DNA from: Nocardia niigatensis NBRC 100131 | GTDB lineage: Bacteria; Actinomycetota; Actinomycetes; Mycobacteriales; Mycobacteriaceae | DNA: 64,000 nucleotides | Assembly (NCBI RefSeq): GCF_000308655.1 | Contig: NZ_BAGC01000071.1 | Coordinates: forward strand, 186,001 to 250,000 | Direction of reading: 5' to 3' | Shown here: positions 1-7,695 of the stretch, piece by piece | Layout of the letters: every line of letters begins with the position of its first letter | Numbering within the stretch: the stretch's first letter is position 1 | The notes under the pieces: generated by a model | Seen by the model: the letters and a program-made list of their open reading frames with translations, nothing else | Database searches by the model: none | Told to the model about the DNA's origin: nothing | Translations under genes and position numbers: made by a program

Positions 1-223
1 AGTTCAGCGCCAGGATGAGCACACGATCGCCGAACCCGACCCCTCGGCGGGACAGCGCGTCGGCGAATTGCTCCGACCGCTCATGCAACTGCTTCCAGGT
101 GGTGTCCACGCCCTTGAACCTGAAGGCGACGTGGGCGGGCCGCATGGCCGCGTGGGTCGCGACCTGGTTCACCCAGTGGTTGCGACGCGACCGGATCGGC
201 TCGTCTAGCGGCTGGAAGGTCAT
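1..223 (-). CDS. fadD5: FadD5-like acyl-CoA ligase, N-terminal part
   Basis: The first 74 codons of a minus-strand gene that leaves the window at base 1. The start is ATG at 223, with AAAGGA just upstream. The translated N-terminus (MTFQPLDEPIRSRRNHWVNQ, then a segment ending GDRVLILALN) matches the start of the ANL adenylating family. It is closest, from memory, to mycobacterial FadD5, which has the same RARRNHWxNQ opening and GDRVMIL segment. Such enzymes activate fatty acids to acyl-AMP and then acyl-CoA. The adenylation motifs lie outside the window, so substrate class is inferred from the N-terminus alone. In Mycobacterium fadD5 heads the mce1 operon; whether that holds here cannot be seen. 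Confidence 0.75.
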   Translation of the reverse strand, partial: MTFQPLDEPIRSRRNHWVNQVATHAAMRPAHVAFRFKGVDTTWKQLHERSEQFADALSRRGVGFGDRVLILALN

Positions 224-252
224 GCGGAGTCCTTTCACGCTGATCGACCGTG

Positions 253-282
253 AGAATACCGCTTAACTTTCTGACGTGACAA
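253..282 (-). promoter_or_regulatory. Promoter of the FadD5-like gene
   Basis: Minus-strand TTGTCA (282-277), an 18-nt spacer and TATTCT (258-253). This is a good housekeeping-sigma match placed about 30 nt before the start codon at 223. Confidence 0.6.
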
Positions 283-303
283 GGGTTACAGAGAAGGTTT
301 CAC

Positions 304-316
304 TGAGAAGTTCTCA
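304..316. promoter_or_regulatory. Palindrome upstream of the FadD5-like promoter
   Basis: TGAGAA-G-TTCTCA is a perfect 6-bp-arm dyad about 22 bp upstream of the proposed -35 box. It is a plausible regulator site in the divergent space between the ligase and the nitronate monooxygenase. No regulator gene is adjacent, so its identity is unknown. Confidence 0.35.
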
Positions 317-506
317 CGGCTTCATTCAGCAGTTCAGAGCACGTATAAGGAGGACGTAGACACCCGTATCAACGAGCGACTGACACCCGGACCACCGGCC
401 ACAGCCCTGGTCGGGTGCAAACTCTGACTCACATCAGGGTTGTCGCCCCATATGCAACTATGCGAGTATCGGGGCAGTTGCGAGAGGCAGGGAGAGGACA
501 GCGCCC

Positions 507-1481
507 ATGGCACTGAAGACCAGATTCACCGAGACCTTCGGGGTCGAGCACCCCATCGTGCAGGGCGGCATGATGTGGGTCGGCCGAGCCGAGCTGGCCG
601 CCGCCGTCTCCGAGGCGGGCGGGCTCGGCATCATCACCGCGCTCACCCAGCCCACCCCCGACGATCTGCGCCGCGAGATCGACCGCGCGCGCGAGCTCAC
701 CGACAAGCCCTTCGGCGTGAACGTCACCATCCTGCCGTCGATCAACCCGCCGCCGTATCAGGAGTACGCGCAGGCGATCATCGACTCCGGCGTGAAGATC
801 GTGGAGACCGCCGGGTCCAACCCGGAGCCCTTCCTGCCGTACTACAAGGAAGCCGGGATCAAGGTGCTGCACAAGTGCACCAGCGTCCGGCACGCGCTCA
901 AGGCCCAGAAGATCGGCGTGGACGGCGTGTCCATCGACGGCTTCGAATGCGCGGGCCACCCGGGCGAGGACGACGTGCCCGGCCTGATCCTGATTCCGGC
1001 CGCCACCAAGGCCCTCGACATCCCGGTCATCGCCTCCGGCGGTATCGCCGACGCCCGCGGCCTGGTCGCGGCGCTGGCGCTGGGCGCGGACGGCGTGAAC
1101 ATGGGCACCCGCTTCATGTGCACCCGGGAGTCGGCGATCCACCAGACGGTCAAGGAGCAGATCGTCGCCAACTCCGAGCGCGCGACGCAGCTCATCTTCC
1201 GCACCATGCACAACACCGCGCGGGTGGCGGACAACGAGATCAGCCGCAAGGTCGTCGAGATCGAGAAGGCGGGCGGCAAGTTCGAGGACGTCAAGGATCT
1301 GGTCGCGGGCGCCCGCGGTCGCCGGGTGTTCGAGGACGGCGACCTGGACGCCGGCATCTGGTCGGCGGGTCAGGTGCAGGGCCTCATCGACGACATCCCG
1401 ACCTGCGGTGAGCTGGTGGCCCGGATGGTCACCGAGGCCGAGGCGCTGATCCAGCAGCGGCTCGCGGGCATGATCGGGTAG
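507..1481 (+). CDS. Nitronate monooxygenase family flavoprotein
   Basis: A 324-residue TIM-barrel FMN protein of the 2-nitropropane dioxygenase/nitronate monooxygenase family. These enzymes oxidise nitronates to carbonyl compounds and nitrite, or act as FMN oxidoreductases on other substrates. Visible family signatures are PIVQGGMMWVGRAELAAAVSEAGGLG near the N-terminus, GFECAGHPGE at about residue 150, and the phosphate-binding PVIASGGIAD...GADGVNMGTRF stretch around 175-205. The length is typical. The start ATG follows a GGGAGAGG ribosome site. It stands alone, divergent from the FadD5-like gene and closed by two hairpins. The precise substrate is not predictable. Confidence 0.85.
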   Translation: MALKTRFTETFGVEHPIVQGGMMWVGRAELAAAVSEAGGLGIITALTQPTPDDLRREIDRARELTDKPFGVNVTILPSINPPPYQEYAQAIIDSGVKIVETAGSNPEPFLPYYKEAGIKVLHKCTSVRHALKAQKIGVDGVSIDGFECAGHPGEDDVPGLILIPAATKALDIPVIASGGIADARGLVAALALGADGVNMGTRFMCTRESAIHQTVKEQIVANSERATQLIFRTMHNTARVADNEISRKVVEIEKAGGKFEDVKDLVAGARGRRVFEDGDLDAGIWSAGQVQGLIDDIPTCGELVARMVTEAEALIQQRLAGMIG

Positions 1482-1500
1482 TACCGGCGAAAGCCGGTAC
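1481..1500 (+). terminator. GNRA-loop hairpin at the nitronate monooxygenase stop
   Basis: GTACCGGC-GAAA-GCCGGTAC is a perfect 8-bp stem with a GAAA tetraloop. It begins on the last base of the stop codon. No U-tract follows, so it may stabilise the 3' end or terminate together with the next hairpin. Confidence 0.5.
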
Positions 1501-1520
1501 TACCCAGACAATTACGACAG

Positions 1521-1548
1521 GAGCCCTTGGTTTTCATGCCAAGGGCTC
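1521..1548 (+). terminator. Second hairpin after the nitronate monooxygenase
   Basis: GAGCCCTTGG and CCAAGGGCTC (1521-1530 and 1539-1548) form a perfect 10-bp stem around an 8-nt loop. It lacks a clear U-run. It separates the upstream gene from the VapB-type gene. Confidence 0.6.
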
Positions 1549-1625
1549 TAGTCATTCCGGCTATCACCGACCGTTGGATGCGTCATGCTTTTCAGTACAC
1601 GACGGATGCGGCGGAGGTGCCTGAA

Positions 1626-1793
1626 ATGGCAATCACTCGAATCTATCTCGACGATGACGCGCTGCGCCGGGCCATGGCCATCTCGGGCGTGCACACCGAG
1701 CAGGACGCCGTGAACCTAGCATTGCGGTTCTTCAGTGCGCACGCCGCCGCCGAGGATTTCGATCATCCCTTCCCGACGCGCACCGCCTCGTAA
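1626..1793 (+). CDS. VapB-family antitoxin, orphan
   Basis: A 55-residue protein matching the DUF2191/VapB ribbon-helix-helix antitoxin pattern: MAITRIYLDDDALRRAM, then HTEQDAVNLALRFF, which is the short beta strand and helix that bind DNA as a dimer. ATG 1626 is chosen over upstream in-frame starts because GGAGGT lies 7 nt before it and the family begins there. VapB proteins normally neutralise a PIN-domain VapC toxin encoded immediately downstream. No PIN gene follows here, and the next 197 bp hold no recognisable remnant of one. It may be an orphan regulator or act in trans. Confidence 0.75.
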   Translation: MAITRIYLDDDALRRAMAISGVHTEQDAVNLALRFFSAHAAAEDFDHPFPTRTAS

Positions 1794-1990
1794 CCACGGG
1801 ACGCGATGAGCACCCGTTCCACAGGCCGGGCGGGTGGGCATGCGCGTTGCGGTCGGCGAACTCCGACCTGCACATCGCCAGGTGACGGATACCCCTGCGC
1901 GAAAGCTCTTCTGGCAGCGGCGAATTCTTGGCAGAATCGCCGGTGGTACCTCGACGGCCCGACGGCGCGCGGACACGGGAGGGCATTCCT

Positions 1991-4558
1991 GTGCGGCACA
2001 GTACGAGAGCATCGAACGATCCCACGCCCTTCCCCCGGGTGTCGATCGTGGGTGTCGGCTGCCGGGCCACGGGTCCGGACTTCGATCACGGGTGGTTCGG
2101 CATGGATCGCCTCGAGGCGGCCGGGCTCACCCCGCGCCAGCGCGCGAATCTCGAAGTGGCCGTGGAGGCGCTCGACGATTCCGGGCTGGGCTGCCTGGCG
2201 CCGGCCTCCCATGCTGCCGTCGTGTTCGGGGCGGCCGGCGGCACCAACAGCGCCCACCATCTGTCGAGGGCCCTGGATCTGCGCGGGCCCAGCCTGACCG
2301 TGGACAGCCAGCGCGCCTCACCGCTGGTGGCCGTGGACATGGGCGTGCGCCTGCTGGCGGACGAGTCGGTCCCCTTCGTCGTCGCCGGTGGCGTGGATCT
2401 CGCACTGCTACCTGACATTTCGGACCTTCACATTCCCGGACCGCGCACCGGCTCCGGAGTCTGCACCGTCCTGATCCTCCAGCGCACCGCCGACGCCGAA
2501 CGCACCCGCACCCGTCGCTACGCCGACATCGGCGGCCCCGGACTCGGCTTCCCGGAGGCCGGCGGCCTCGACCCGCACATCGCGCTCGACGACCCGGCCC
2601 GCTCCGACGCCGCCCTCGACCGCGGCGACGAACCGCCCATCCTGCTCCCCATCACCGGCCGCGATCCGGCCACCATCCACGACCTGGCCCTGCGCTGGGC
2701 CGTGGCTGTCGGCTCGTACCGCTCCCTGCGCGAATTCGCCGCCGCCACCGCACGACTCGTGCCCGAACACACCCGCGCGGCCGTCCTGGCCCGCGACACC
2801 ACCGAGGCCGCGACCCAGCTGCGCGCCCTGGCCCGCCGCATCGCCACGACCACGCCGGCGGCCCGGCCACCGGGCATGCTCGCCGCCCCCGCCCCCGCGG
2901 CGGCGACCACCGAAACCTTCGGCCCCGCCCAGCCCGGCTCCGGCGGCGGCCTGCTCTTCCTGTTTCCCGGGACCGGCGGCCACTCGCGCATGGGACGCGC
3001 ACTCGCGGCCCGGTACCCGGTCTTCGCCGCGGCCTTGACCGCGGCGGTGGACGCCATCGCCGCCGCCGGCGGGCCACGGGTGTGGACGCCCCGGCACGGA
3101 TTCGGCAGCGGTGGTGGATCCGAATACCACGGCGGCGGAACCGGTTCGGTCGATCACGGCCGGGGTGATGTCGTATTCAGACACGCGGCGCTGTTCGCGT
3201 TCCAGCTGGCACTGGCCGAACTGCTCGAATTCTGGGGTATTCGCGCGGAGGGGGCGGCCGGCCACGGGGCCGGTGAAGTGGCCGCCGCGGTCGTCAGCGG
3301 TGCGCTCTCGCTGGAAGACGGTGCGCGCGTGGTGGTTGCGCGAGCGCTGCTGCTGAGGCGGGCGGACGGGGCCGGGGCGGCGGCCGTGCTGGAGGCGACG
3401 GCCGCCGAGGTGACCCGGCTGGTCGAACCCATGCGCGCGGAGGTGGCGGTGGCCGCCGTGGCGGGGCCTGCCATCACCGTGTGCGGGGAGCCGCGCTATG
3501 TCGACGCGCTGATCCGACGGGCGCATCGGCGCGCGATCTTCGCCCAGCGCCTGCCCGACGATGCTCTGCCCGAGCCCGCGCACCTCCCGATGGTCCGCGC
3601 GCGTGCCGCCGAATTGCGCTGCGAACTGGCCGATCTCGCGCCGGGCGCGCCGTGGCGACCGCTCTACTCGACGACCCGGCGCGGTCTGGTCCTGCGGCCA
3701 TCGGACGGAACCGCCGGGCCGGTGGAACACGACTCCGGAACGACGGACCGCGACTACTGGGCCGCCAATGTCTCGAGTGCGGTCGAGCTCACCGCGGCGC
3801 TGGATTCCGCTGCCGCCGATGGTATTTCGACGGTTCTCGAAATCGGCGCCGGTGCCGTGCTGACGCCCGCGGTCCGCGAGTGCGCTGCCCTCCGGGAGGG
3901 CGCGCAGGTGGTGCTGACCCGCGACGACGAGGCGGGGAGCTTCCTGCGCACCATCGCGCGGCTCTATTTGGACGGGCGGCGGGTGGACTGGACCGCGGCG
4001 GGCCCGCATACGGCCGCACCGCCCCAACGGCAGTGGCGGAGACCGGGTTCCGAGTACCGGCGGCAGTGGACCGCGGAGTCTCCGGCGGAACCTGCGTTTC
4101 CGGCGGTGGAGATCCGGCCGGAGGGCACGTATGTGGTCGCGGGCGGGCTGGGGTCGCAGGGGGAGGTCGCGGTCCGGTGGCTGCTGACCGCGGGGGCTCG
4201 GGACGTGGTGGTGCTGACCCGCACGCCGCGGGCGCTGCCGCCCGGGCTGGCGGGCATGGAGGATCGGATCGTGGTGGTGCGCTGCGATTGCGCCGATCGC
4301 ACGGATCTGGCGACCGCGCTGCAGGACATTCGCGAGTGCGGGTCGGCGATCCGGGGCGTGGTGCACGCGTCGGGGGAGAACCGGCTGGAGGCGGCGGCGA
4401 ATCTGCTGGAGCTGACGGCGGCGGATCCGGCGGATTTCACCGTGCTGCTGACCCCGGCGCCGGGTGCGGCCGAGCCGGGTCCGGTGCGGGAACTGGCTGC
4501 CGCGCAGGTGGATCGGCAGGTCATCTGTGTGGAGTGGGAGGTCGGTCCCGCAGCCTGA
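1991..4558 (+). CDS. Degenerate polyketide-synthase-like protein (KS-AT-KR remnants)
   Basis: An open frame of 855 codons with a compact polyketide synthase layout. Residues 15-165 resemble a shortened ketosynthase (TPRQRANLEVAVEALDDSGL; LRGPSLTVD). Residues 320-660 resemble an acyltransferase (LFLFPGTGG; then SGALSLEDGARVV). Residues 710-830 resemble a ketoreductase nucleotide fold (TYVVAGGLGSQGEVAV). No acyl-carrier domain is present. The ketosynthase cysteine region reads VDSQRAS instead of VDTACSS, putting Arg108 where Cys is expected, and large parts of the ketosynthase are absent. The acyltransferase GHSxG motif reads GHGAG (Gly426 for the nucleophilic Ser). No ketoreductase Ser-Tyr-Lys set is evident. 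GTG 1991 is chosen because GGGAGGG lies 6 nt upstream; a TTG at 1928 would add 21 residues. Despite the lost catalysis the frame is intact, so it may be a retained non-catalytic protein rather than a pseudogene. Confidence 0.7.
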   Translation: MRHSTRASNDPTPFPRVSIVGVGCRATGPDFDHGWFGMDRLEAAGLTPRQRANLEVAVEALDDSGLGCLAPASHAAVVFGAAGGTNSAHHLSRALDLRGPSLTVDSQRASPLVAVDMGVRLLADESVPFVVAGGVDLALLPDISDLHIPGPRTGSGVCTVLILQRTADAERTRTRRYADIGGPGLGFPEAGGLDPHIALDDPARSDAALDRGDEPPILLPITGRDPATIHDLALRWAVAVGSYRSLREFAAATARLVPEHTRAAVLARDTTEAATQLRALARRIATTTPAARPPGMLAAPAPAAATTETFGPAQPGSGGGLLFLFPGTGGHSRMGRALAARYPVFAAALTAAVDAIAAAGGPRVWTPRHGFGSGGGSEYHGGGTGSVDHGRGDVVFRHAALFAFQLALAELLEFWGIRAEGAAGHGAGEVAAAVVSGALSLEDGARVVVARALLLRRADGAGAAAVLEATAAEVTRLVEPMRAEVAVAAVAGPAITVCGEPRYVDALIRRAHRRAIFAQRLPDDALPEPAHLPMVRARAAELRCELADLAPGAPWRPLYSTTRRGLVLRPSDGTAGPVEHDSGTTDRDYWAANVSSAVELTAALDSAAADGISTVLEIGAGAVLTPAVRECAALREGAQVVLTRDDEAGSFLRTIARLYLDGRRVDWTAAGPHTAAPPQRQWRRPGSEYRRQWTAESPAEPAFPAVEIRPEGTYVVAGGLGSQGEVAVRWLLTAGARDVVVLTRTPRALPPGLAGMEDRIVVVRCDCADRTDLATALQDIRECGSAIRGVVHASGENRLEAAANLLELTAADPADFTVLLTPAPGAAEPGPVRELAAAQVDRQVICVEWEVGPAA

Positions 4559-4637
4559 CAGCCGGGCAAAACGGTCAATCAGGGCCAAATCTGCGTGTCC
4601 ATAGGCGACCGGTCGGTCTCACGGGAATGATGACCCC

Positions 4638-4709
4638 ATGGCGGACCCCGAGATCACGGTGACGTGGAAGAACGAGCCGGACGAGCGCTTCCCTGCCGTG
4701 ACCGCGTGA
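4638..4709 (+). CDS. Possible 23-codon leader ORF
   Basis: ATG 4638 to TGA 4709 encodes MADPEITVTWKNEPDERF plus PAVTA. It ends 13 nt before the antiporter start. No convincing ribosome site is seen. It could be a small upstream ORF or a chance frame; it is listed because it fills the short gap before the transporter. Confidence 0.25.
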   Translation: MADPEITVTWKNEPDERFPAVTA

Positions 4710-4722
4710 ATGCCGAGACGCC

Positions 4723-5856
4723 GTGACCTTCCAGACCCTCACCCTCGTCACCGTGCTCGGCCTGGCCGGCCCCTGGCTGGCCTGGCGGCAGTCCTGGCAC
4801 CTGCCAACCATCCTGGGTGAGCTGCTGGCCGGAATCGTCTTCGGCACCACCGGCTTCGGCCTGCTGCATCCCGAGGACCCGACCTTCACCTTCCTCGCCG
4901 ACGCCGGCTTCGCAGTGGTCATGTTCGTGGCCGGCACCCATGTGCCGGTGCGGGACGCGTCCATCCGCTCGGCGCTCGGTCGCGGCGTGCTACGCGCGGC
5001 GGTGGTGGGCGTGCTGGCGGTGATCGCCGGGCAGGGCATCGCGGCCTGGTTCGACACCGGGCACGGGTTGCTCTACGCGGTGCTGCTGGCCTCGTCCTCG
5101 GCGGCCATCGTGCTGCCCATCATCGATTCCCAGGGGCTGGGCGGAAAACCGGTGCTGGAGTTGACCGCTCAGGTCGCCATCGCCGACGCGGCCGCCGTGG
5201 TGGCGCTGCCGCTGGTGATCGATCCGCACAACGCGAGCCGGGCCGCGCTCGGTGCGTTGCTGGTGGCCGGGGCGGCGGTGATCGCGTACTACCTCCTGCG
5301 CTGGCTCGAGGATTCGGGCATCCGTCACCGCTTGCACAAGATCTCCGAGGATCGGCAGTTCGCGCTCGAGCTGCGGGTCAGCCTCGCCCTGCTGTTCGCG
5401 CTCGGCGCGCTGGCCACCCGCAGCCACGTCTCGATCATGCTGGCGGGCTTCGCGCTCGGCCTGGTGGTGGCCGCCATCGGGGAGCCGCGCCGAGTCGCCA
5501 GGCAGCTCTTCGCCATCAGCGACGGCTTCCTCGCGCCGCTGTTCTTCGTCTGGCTGGGCGCGCGGCTCAACCTGCGCGAGTTCGGCGACCACCCGTATCT
5601 GATCCTGCTGGGCCTGGCACTCGGCGTGGGCGCGGTGCTCGCGCACACGCTCATGCGGTTCCTGGGTCAGCCGGTTCCGCTGGGCGCCATCGCCGCCGCG
5701 CAGATCGGCGTCCCGGTCGCGGCGGTCACGGTCGGCACCCAGCTGCACGTGCTGAAACCGGGCGAACCGGCCGCGCTCATGCTCGGCGCGCTCGTGACCA
5801 TCGCGGCGGCCGCGATGGGCGCGCGAAGCCCAGCTCGATCGGTACCGGACAACTGA
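4723..5856 (+). CDS. Cation:proton antiporter (CPA2-like)
   Basis: A 377-residue hydrophobic protein of the Na+/H+ exchanger (CPA2/KefB-like) family with about 10-12 membrane helices. Family traits include the N-terminal LPTILGELLAGIVFGTTGFGLL segment and the central ASSSAAIVLPIIDSQGLGG...VAIADAAAVVALPLV region. The latter resembles the crossed unwound helices, with Asp in the IADA motif as the likely ion-binding residue. It lacks the C-terminal TrkA domains of KefB-type proteins. The start is GTG 4723 with only a weak ribosome site. It likely exchanges Na+ or K+ for H+ at the cytoplasmic membrane; the ion is not predictable. Confidence 0.8.
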   Translation: MTFQTLTLVTVLGLAGPWLAWRQSWHLPTILGELLAGIVFGTTGFGLLHPEDPTFTFLADAGFAVVMFVAGTHVPVRDASIRSALGRGVLRAAVVGVLAVIAGQGIAAWFDTGHGLLYAVLLASSSAAIVLPIIDSQGLGGKPVLELTAQVAIADAAAVVALPLVIDPHNASRAALGALLVAGAAVIAYYLLRWLEDSGIRHRLHKISEDRQFALELRVSLALLFALGALATRSHVSIMLAGFALGLVVAAIGEPRRVARQLFAISDGFLAPLFFVWLGARLNLREFGDHPYLILLGLALGVGAVLAHTLMRFLGQPVPLGAIAAAQIGVPVAAVTVGTQLHVLKPGEPAALMLGALVTIAAAAMGARSPARSVPDN

Positions 5857-5928
5857 TTTCGCGAGTGGCTCCCCGGGTACCCCCAGAATCGGTTCGGCAC
5901 CCAACCGCCGGCACGCGTGCACGGCTGG

Positions 5929-6336
5929 TCACGGCTCGTAGCCGCGCGCCGAAGTCTCGGAGAGGCGGTCCAGCTCGCGGCGTTCGCGCTTGGTGGGGCG
6001 ACCCGCGCCGCGGTCGCGGCGCGGCATGAGGGCGGTCAGCTGCGGATCGGGCGGCGGCGGGCTCTTGTCGATCATGCACTGCACGGCCACGGCCGCGCCG
6101 ACGCGCTTGGTGATGAGCTGCTCGACGATGACGATGCGTTCGGAACCATTGACGCGGACTCGGATCTCGTCACCCGGCTTCAGATTGTGCGCGGGTTTGA
6201 CCGGCACGCCGTTGACCCGCACATGCCCGGACCGGCAGGCCGCGGCGGCCGCGGAGCGGGTCTTGAAAATGCGGACGGCCCAGGTCCAAGAATCAACTCG
6301 GGCCTGAGCCGCGGTGCTCAGTGGAGCGGAGGTCAC
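5929..6336 (-). CDS. S4-domain RNA-binding protein (Hsp15-like)
   Basis: A 135-residue protein with an S4 RNA-binding domain at residues 13-75 (RVDSWTWAVRIFKTRSAAA, then GHVRVNGVPVKPAHNLKPGDEIRV). The C-terminal tail is basic (PRRDRGAGRPTKRERRELDRL). The layout matches the Hsp15/HslR family, which in E. coli binds stalled 50S subunits carrying peptidyl-tRNA. The start is GTG 6336; TATCGT lies 7 nt upstream (6349-6344), which suggests a leaderless transcript. It lies 44 bp downstream of the NlpC/P60 gene on the same strand. Confidence 0.85.
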   Translation of the reverse strand: MTSAPLSTAAQARVDSWTWAVRIFKTRSAAAAACRSGHVRVNGVPVKPAHNLKPGDEIRVRVNGSERIVIVEQLITKRVGAAVAVQCMIDKSPPPPDPQLTALMPRRDRGAGRPTKRERRELDRLSETSARGYEP

Positions 6337-6380
6337 GAGTCCGACGATACTGCGTCAGACGATGACCGACAGCAGGTGCG

Positions 6381-7052
6381 TCAGGCGTTGACGATGCGAC
6401 GCGCGGTGACGACCTGGCTGGCGTGCAGGTTGGTGTAGGAGACGGGGGTACCGGTCTGCACCGCGTTCAGCAGCTTGCCGTCGCCGGCGTAGATGCCGAC
6501 GTGGCCGCCGCCGTTGGTGATGACGATGTCACCGGGCTGCAGGTCCTCGAAGGCGACCGGAGCGCCGACGTTGGACTGCTCGAAGCTGGTGCGGGGCAGC
6601 TCGACTCCGGCCTGCTTGTAGGCCCACTGGACGAGGCCCGAGCAGTCGAAGCTGTAGGGACCGGTGGCGCCCCAGGAGTACTGGGCGCCGACCTTGGTCT
6701 CAGCGGCGTGCAGCGCGATGTCGCCGACCGAGCTGGACTTCTGGAAGATGGTGGGCAGCTGGAACTGCGGAGCGGGCGCAGCCGGGGCGCCGACCTGAGC
6801 GCCGCCGCCCAGTCCGCCCGGAGTCTGCAGCGCCGTCTCGGCGTCCTTGACCGTCTGGTTGAACTGCTGCACCTGGGGCGCGAAATCGTCCGGCACGTCG
6901 AAGTTTCCGATACCCGGGATTTCGACGGTGGCGGCGGTGGCGGTGATCGCCGGGAACACGCCGGTAGTCGTCGCGGCCATCGCACCCATGACGATGGCGC
7001 CCTTCACGGAATTCGGAAGCCGAGATTCCTGCTGCAAGCTGTGCTTACCCAC
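6381..7052 (-). CDS. Secreted NlpC/P60 (C40) cell-wall peptidase
   Basis: A 223-residue exported protein. The N-terminus has a basic stretch and a hydrophobic core (about residues 15-42) ending in TATAATVE, consistent with a Sec signal peptide. A linker region follows, and then a C-terminal NlpC/P60 domain from about 110. Catalytic Cys lies in SFDCSGLVQWAYK and His in GGGHVGIYAGDG. The third polar residue after the His is less clear (LLNAVQTG), as in some RipD-like proteins where activity is reduced. Family members cleave D-Glu/m-DAP or related stem-peptide bonds. The start is GTG 7052, 82 nt below a strong promoter. It is likely a RipA/RipB/RipD-type hydrolase or peptidoglycan-binding relative. 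Confidence 0.85.
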   Translation of the reverse strand: MGKHSLQQESRLPNSVKGAIVMGAMAATTTGVFPAITATAATVEIPGIGNFDVPDDFAPQVQQFNQTVKDAETALQTPGGLGGGAQVGAPAAPAPQFQLPTIFQKSSSVGDIALHAAETKVGAQYSWGATGPYSFDCSGLVQWAYKQAGVELPRTSFEQSNVGAPVAFEDLQPGDIVITNGGGHVGIYAGDGKLLNAVQTGTPVSYTNLHASQVVTARRIVNA

Positions 7053-7133
7053 TGAGCCGCATCTCCGATCTTGCTGCTGTAACGTCGCGGGCTGCCTCTC
7101 CGATGAAGCAACAGACTCCGCTAAGTCACGAGA

Positions 7134-7162
7134 AGATTACGACTAGGCCGCCGCGTTGTCCA
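7134..7162 (-). promoter_or_regulatory. Promoter of the NlpC/P60 gene
   Basis: Minus-strand TGGACA (7162-7157), exactly 17 nt, then TAATCT (7139-7134). The leader before the GTG start at 7052 is about 75 nt. I looked for a ydaO/c-di-AMP riboswitch, common before such genes in actinobacteria, and did not recognise its conserved core. Confidence 0.65.
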
Positions 7163-7272
7163 CCCGACGCGATAGGCGTGTCGCAGTTTCGCGAAAACGC
7201 CCCGCTGAAGGGGTAATTCGGTGTATAGGGCGCTGGATCACGAGACGATATAGGTGATCAACCGGGCCGTTA

Positions 7273-7530
7273 TCAATCCTTCGCCTCGACCGCCCGCTCC
7301 AATTCGGCAATCCGCCGGCGCGCGTCCGCGAGGTCGACTTCCAACTGCCCCAGCGCCATCACCAGCGGACCCACCGCGAGATCCGCCACCAGTTGCGGAT
7401 CGTCGTAGCCGCGCTCGATGGCCACCAGGATGTTGTTGCGGATGCGCGCGGCCACGATCGCCTCGGCGGGCACGTTCCAGGATTCGACCACCTCCGCGAC
7501 GGTGGGGGTGGGTACGGCTTCTTCCGACAT
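7273..7530 (-). CDS. Small acidic coiled-coil protein, unknown
   Basis: An 85-residue protein beginning MSEEAVPTPTVAEVVESWNV. ATG 7530 is preceded by AGGAGGG at 4-5 nt, a strong ribosome site, so longer in-frame starts are rejected. The first 50 residues are mixed helix (PAEAIVAARIRNNILVAIERGYDDPQLVADLAV). The last 25 (LEVDLADARRRIAELERAVE) have the heptad pattern of a short coiled coil. No family is recognised. It is divergent from the AAA ATPase gene. Confidence 0.6.
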   Translation of the reverse strand: MSEEAVPTPTVAEVVESWNVPAEAIVAARIRNNILVAIERGYDDPQLVADLAVGPLVMALGQLEVDLADARRRIAELERAVEAKD

Positions 7531-7695
7531 GAACCCTCCTGCGCTGGATCCCAACGAATCAGGCATAAGGGTAGAGACTCCCGCGGACACCTCGGACCCG
7601 AACTCATCCGGGCCGGTATGCCCGTCGATAGCTGTCTCTAGGGTCCTCGATAGATGCCCGGATAATCCGCGATGGCCGCGCTACGGTTGGGCCGC

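Noticed and set aside
2408..4588. A 726-codon minus-strand frame opposite the PKS-like gene
   Set aside because: Low-complexity Arg/Gly/His composition and no recognised motif. The plus frame shows family landmarks even though the enzyme looks dead.
7053..7260. A ydaO (c-di-AMP) riboswitch before the NlpC/P60 gene
   Set aside because: This is a common location in actinobacteria, but the leader is only about 75 nt and lacks the conserved motif pattern.
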